Part shown: one piece after another, positions 4,992 to 5,782 of the stretch
Numbering within the stretch: the stretch's first letter is position 1
How the letters are laid out: each line of letters starts with the position of its first letter
From: JBCCZC01 sp039188505
GTDB lineage: Bacteria > Pseudomonadota > Gammaproteobacteria > Xanthomonadales > SZUA-38
Reading direction: 5' to 3'
Assembly: GCA_039188505.1 (NCBI GenBank)
Contig: JBCCZC010000383.1
Location: 1-5,782, forward strand
Length of the DNA stretch: 5,782 nucleotides
Made by a program: the position numbers and the translations under genes
The notes under the pieces: generated by a model
Told to the model about the DNA's origin: nothing
The model's input: the letters and a program-made list of their open reading frames with translations, nothing else
Database searches by the model: none

Positions 4992-5782
4992 CCCAGTTCT
5001 CCCGGCTGAATGATGTGGAGGGCGTCTGCGTGCTTTTCCGCGAGATCCTGAAACTGTGCCGGGTGCACGGCCGCCGCGAGGATCTCGAGGGACTCCACCA
5101 GCCGGGGCCCCGGCCGGTTGAAGTAGGCATTCCCGTCCGTGAGAACGACCCGGGTCGCGGCATCGAGGTTCCGACGCAGCCCGCTGATGAGGTCGGCTTC
5201 GGCGAGGCTGCGCTCGATCGGGAATCCGCAGGGCTTGAGGAGAATGACGTCGGGGGCCAGCGCGGACAATTCCTGCACTGAGACCGTCGGCGCATGCGCC
5301 CCCGCCGTGACGCCGACGGCTTCTCCGCCGGCGTGGTCGATGAGATCGGGCATCCAGGTGCCACCGAGCATGATCGGATCCAGCCACTCGATCGAAGCAA
5401 CGCGCGGCCGGTGCCCCGGTGCCCGAGCGCGCGCAGCGATTTCCTCGATGCGCGCTCCGAGCGCGGCGCGCTCGTGCTCCCCGCGGTCACGTACACCGAT
5501 CGCGTCGGCGAGCCGCACGACGTCGTCCAGCACCTGGTCGAGGCGGGTCGGGGACAAAGTGACCACGTCGACGTGATCGCGCTCGGCCAGACGTGCGGCG
5601 GCGGCGCGCACGTCGTCCAGGGAAACGGCACACACCTCGCAGAGGTCCTGGGTCACGATCACGTCCGGCCGGGCCGCCGCGAGCGCTTCTGCATCGACGC
5701 GATAGATGCTCAGGGCATCGCCGACCAGCGCACGGACGTCGCGATCGATCTGCCCACTCGAGCCCGCGTCAACGAGGCGCGA
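4988..5782 (-). CDS. BtuF-like cobalamin-binding / ABC-transporter substrate-binding protein, N-terminus missing
   Basis: The last 264 residues are visible; the start lies beyond the right edge. GTG 5662 is an internal codon, because the frame continues open to base 5782 and that upstream stretch carries conserved family sequence. The protein resembles the periplasmic-binding-protein family of B12 and iron-chelate uptake (BtuF/FecB, COG0614), in the branch annotated 'cobalamin-binding protein'. Blocks, numbered from the first visible residue, are GSSGQIDRDVRAL (7-19), ARPDVIVTQDLCEVCAVS (37-54) with a CxxC pair at 48 and 51, VASIEWLDPIMLGGTWMPDL (128-147), PDVILLKPCGFPIERS (177-192) and TDGNAYFNRPGPRLVESLEI (215-234). 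From memory, this branch usually starts with a short IVSLxPSATEI strand and no signal peptide, so it may not be periplasmic; the sequence here cannot settle that. About 40-50 residues are probably missing. It overlaps cobT by ATGA, so it belongs to the cobalamin operon; the ligand is inferred. Confidence 0.85.
   Translation of the reverse strand, partial: SRLVDAGSSGQIDRDVRALVGDALSIYRVDAEALAAARPDVIVTQDLCEVCAVSLDDVRAAAARLAERDHVDVVTLSPTRLDQVLDDVVRLADAIGVRDRGEHERAALGARIEEIAARARAPGHRPRVASIEWLDPIMLGGTWMPDLIDHAGGEAVGVTAGAHAPTVSVQELSALAPDVILLKPCGFPIERSLAEADLISGLRRNLDAATRVVLTDGNAYFNRPGPRLVESLEILAAAVHPAQFQDLAEKHADALHIIQPGELG
4999..5003 (-). promoter_or_regulatory. Ribosome binding site of cobT
   Basis: On the minus strand the sequence GGGAG lies 7 nt before ATG 4991, inside the last codons of the upstream BtuF-like gene. 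This is the clearest binding site in the window and fixes the cobT start despite the long open frame upstream. The strong site suggests that cobT can initiate independently as well as by coupling. Confidence 0.65.

Noticed and set aside
4992..5387. In-frame upstream extension of cobT of about 130 codons
   Set aside because: The extension lies over the BtuF-like gene, is rich in Arg, His and Pro without CobT family sequence, and ATG 4991 has a good ribosome binding site and matches the family N-terminus.
5660..5662. GTG 5662 as the start of the BtuF-like gene
   Set aside because: The frame remains open to the window edge and the upstream residues (GSSGQIDRDV...ARPD) are conserved family sequence, so the gene is cut by the edge rather than starting here.

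Overview
The window is a compact, high-GC block of cobalamin (vitamin B12) late-pathway genes. It holds two converging gene sets with almost no non-coding DNA. Gene order and protein character point to a Gram-negative Pseudomonadota, probably gamma- or alphaproteobacterial. No rRNA, tRNA or phylogenetic marker is present, so this is inferred from family resemblance alone.

Plus strand (1-2098): the last codons of a probable cobyric acid synthase gene (cobQ/cbiP), then cbiB (adenosylcobinamide-phosphate synthase, P. denitrificans name cobD), then the PLP-dependent L-threonine-O-3-phosphate decarboxylase gene (Salmonella cobD, P. denitrificans cobC). Together these genes complete amidation of the corrin ring, make (R)-1-aminopropan-2-ol O-phosphate and attach it to the ring. 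Minus strand, read from the right edge inward (5782-2119): a BtuF-like corrinoid/metal-chelate binding protein cut by the window edge, cobT, cobS, the histidine phosphatase gene cobC, and cobU. These activate the lower ligand (CobT), activate adenosylcobinamide (CobU), join the two halves (CobS) and remove the phosphate (CobC). The two arms therefore supply the two substrates of nucleotide-loop assembly.

The layout is very tight. The junctions cobQ/cbiB, btuF-like/cobT, cobT/cobS and cobS/cobC are all four-base ATGA or GTGA overlaps. cobC/cobU are 13 nt apart and cbiB/cobD 22 nt apart. The two arms meet tail to tail over a 20-nt gap. There, a 10-bp inverted repeat contains the last codons and the stop codons of both convergent genes.

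No stretch above 22 nt lacks a gene, so there is no room for a promoter or B12 riboswitch inside the window. Any such control element must lie upstream of both arms, outside it. I see no mobile element, CRISPR array, RNA gene or broken gene. In content this is an ordinary cobalamin locus; the points worth a second look are the convergent inverted repeat, the probably leaderless BtuF-like protein fused to the operon, and small motif variations in cobC and cobT.
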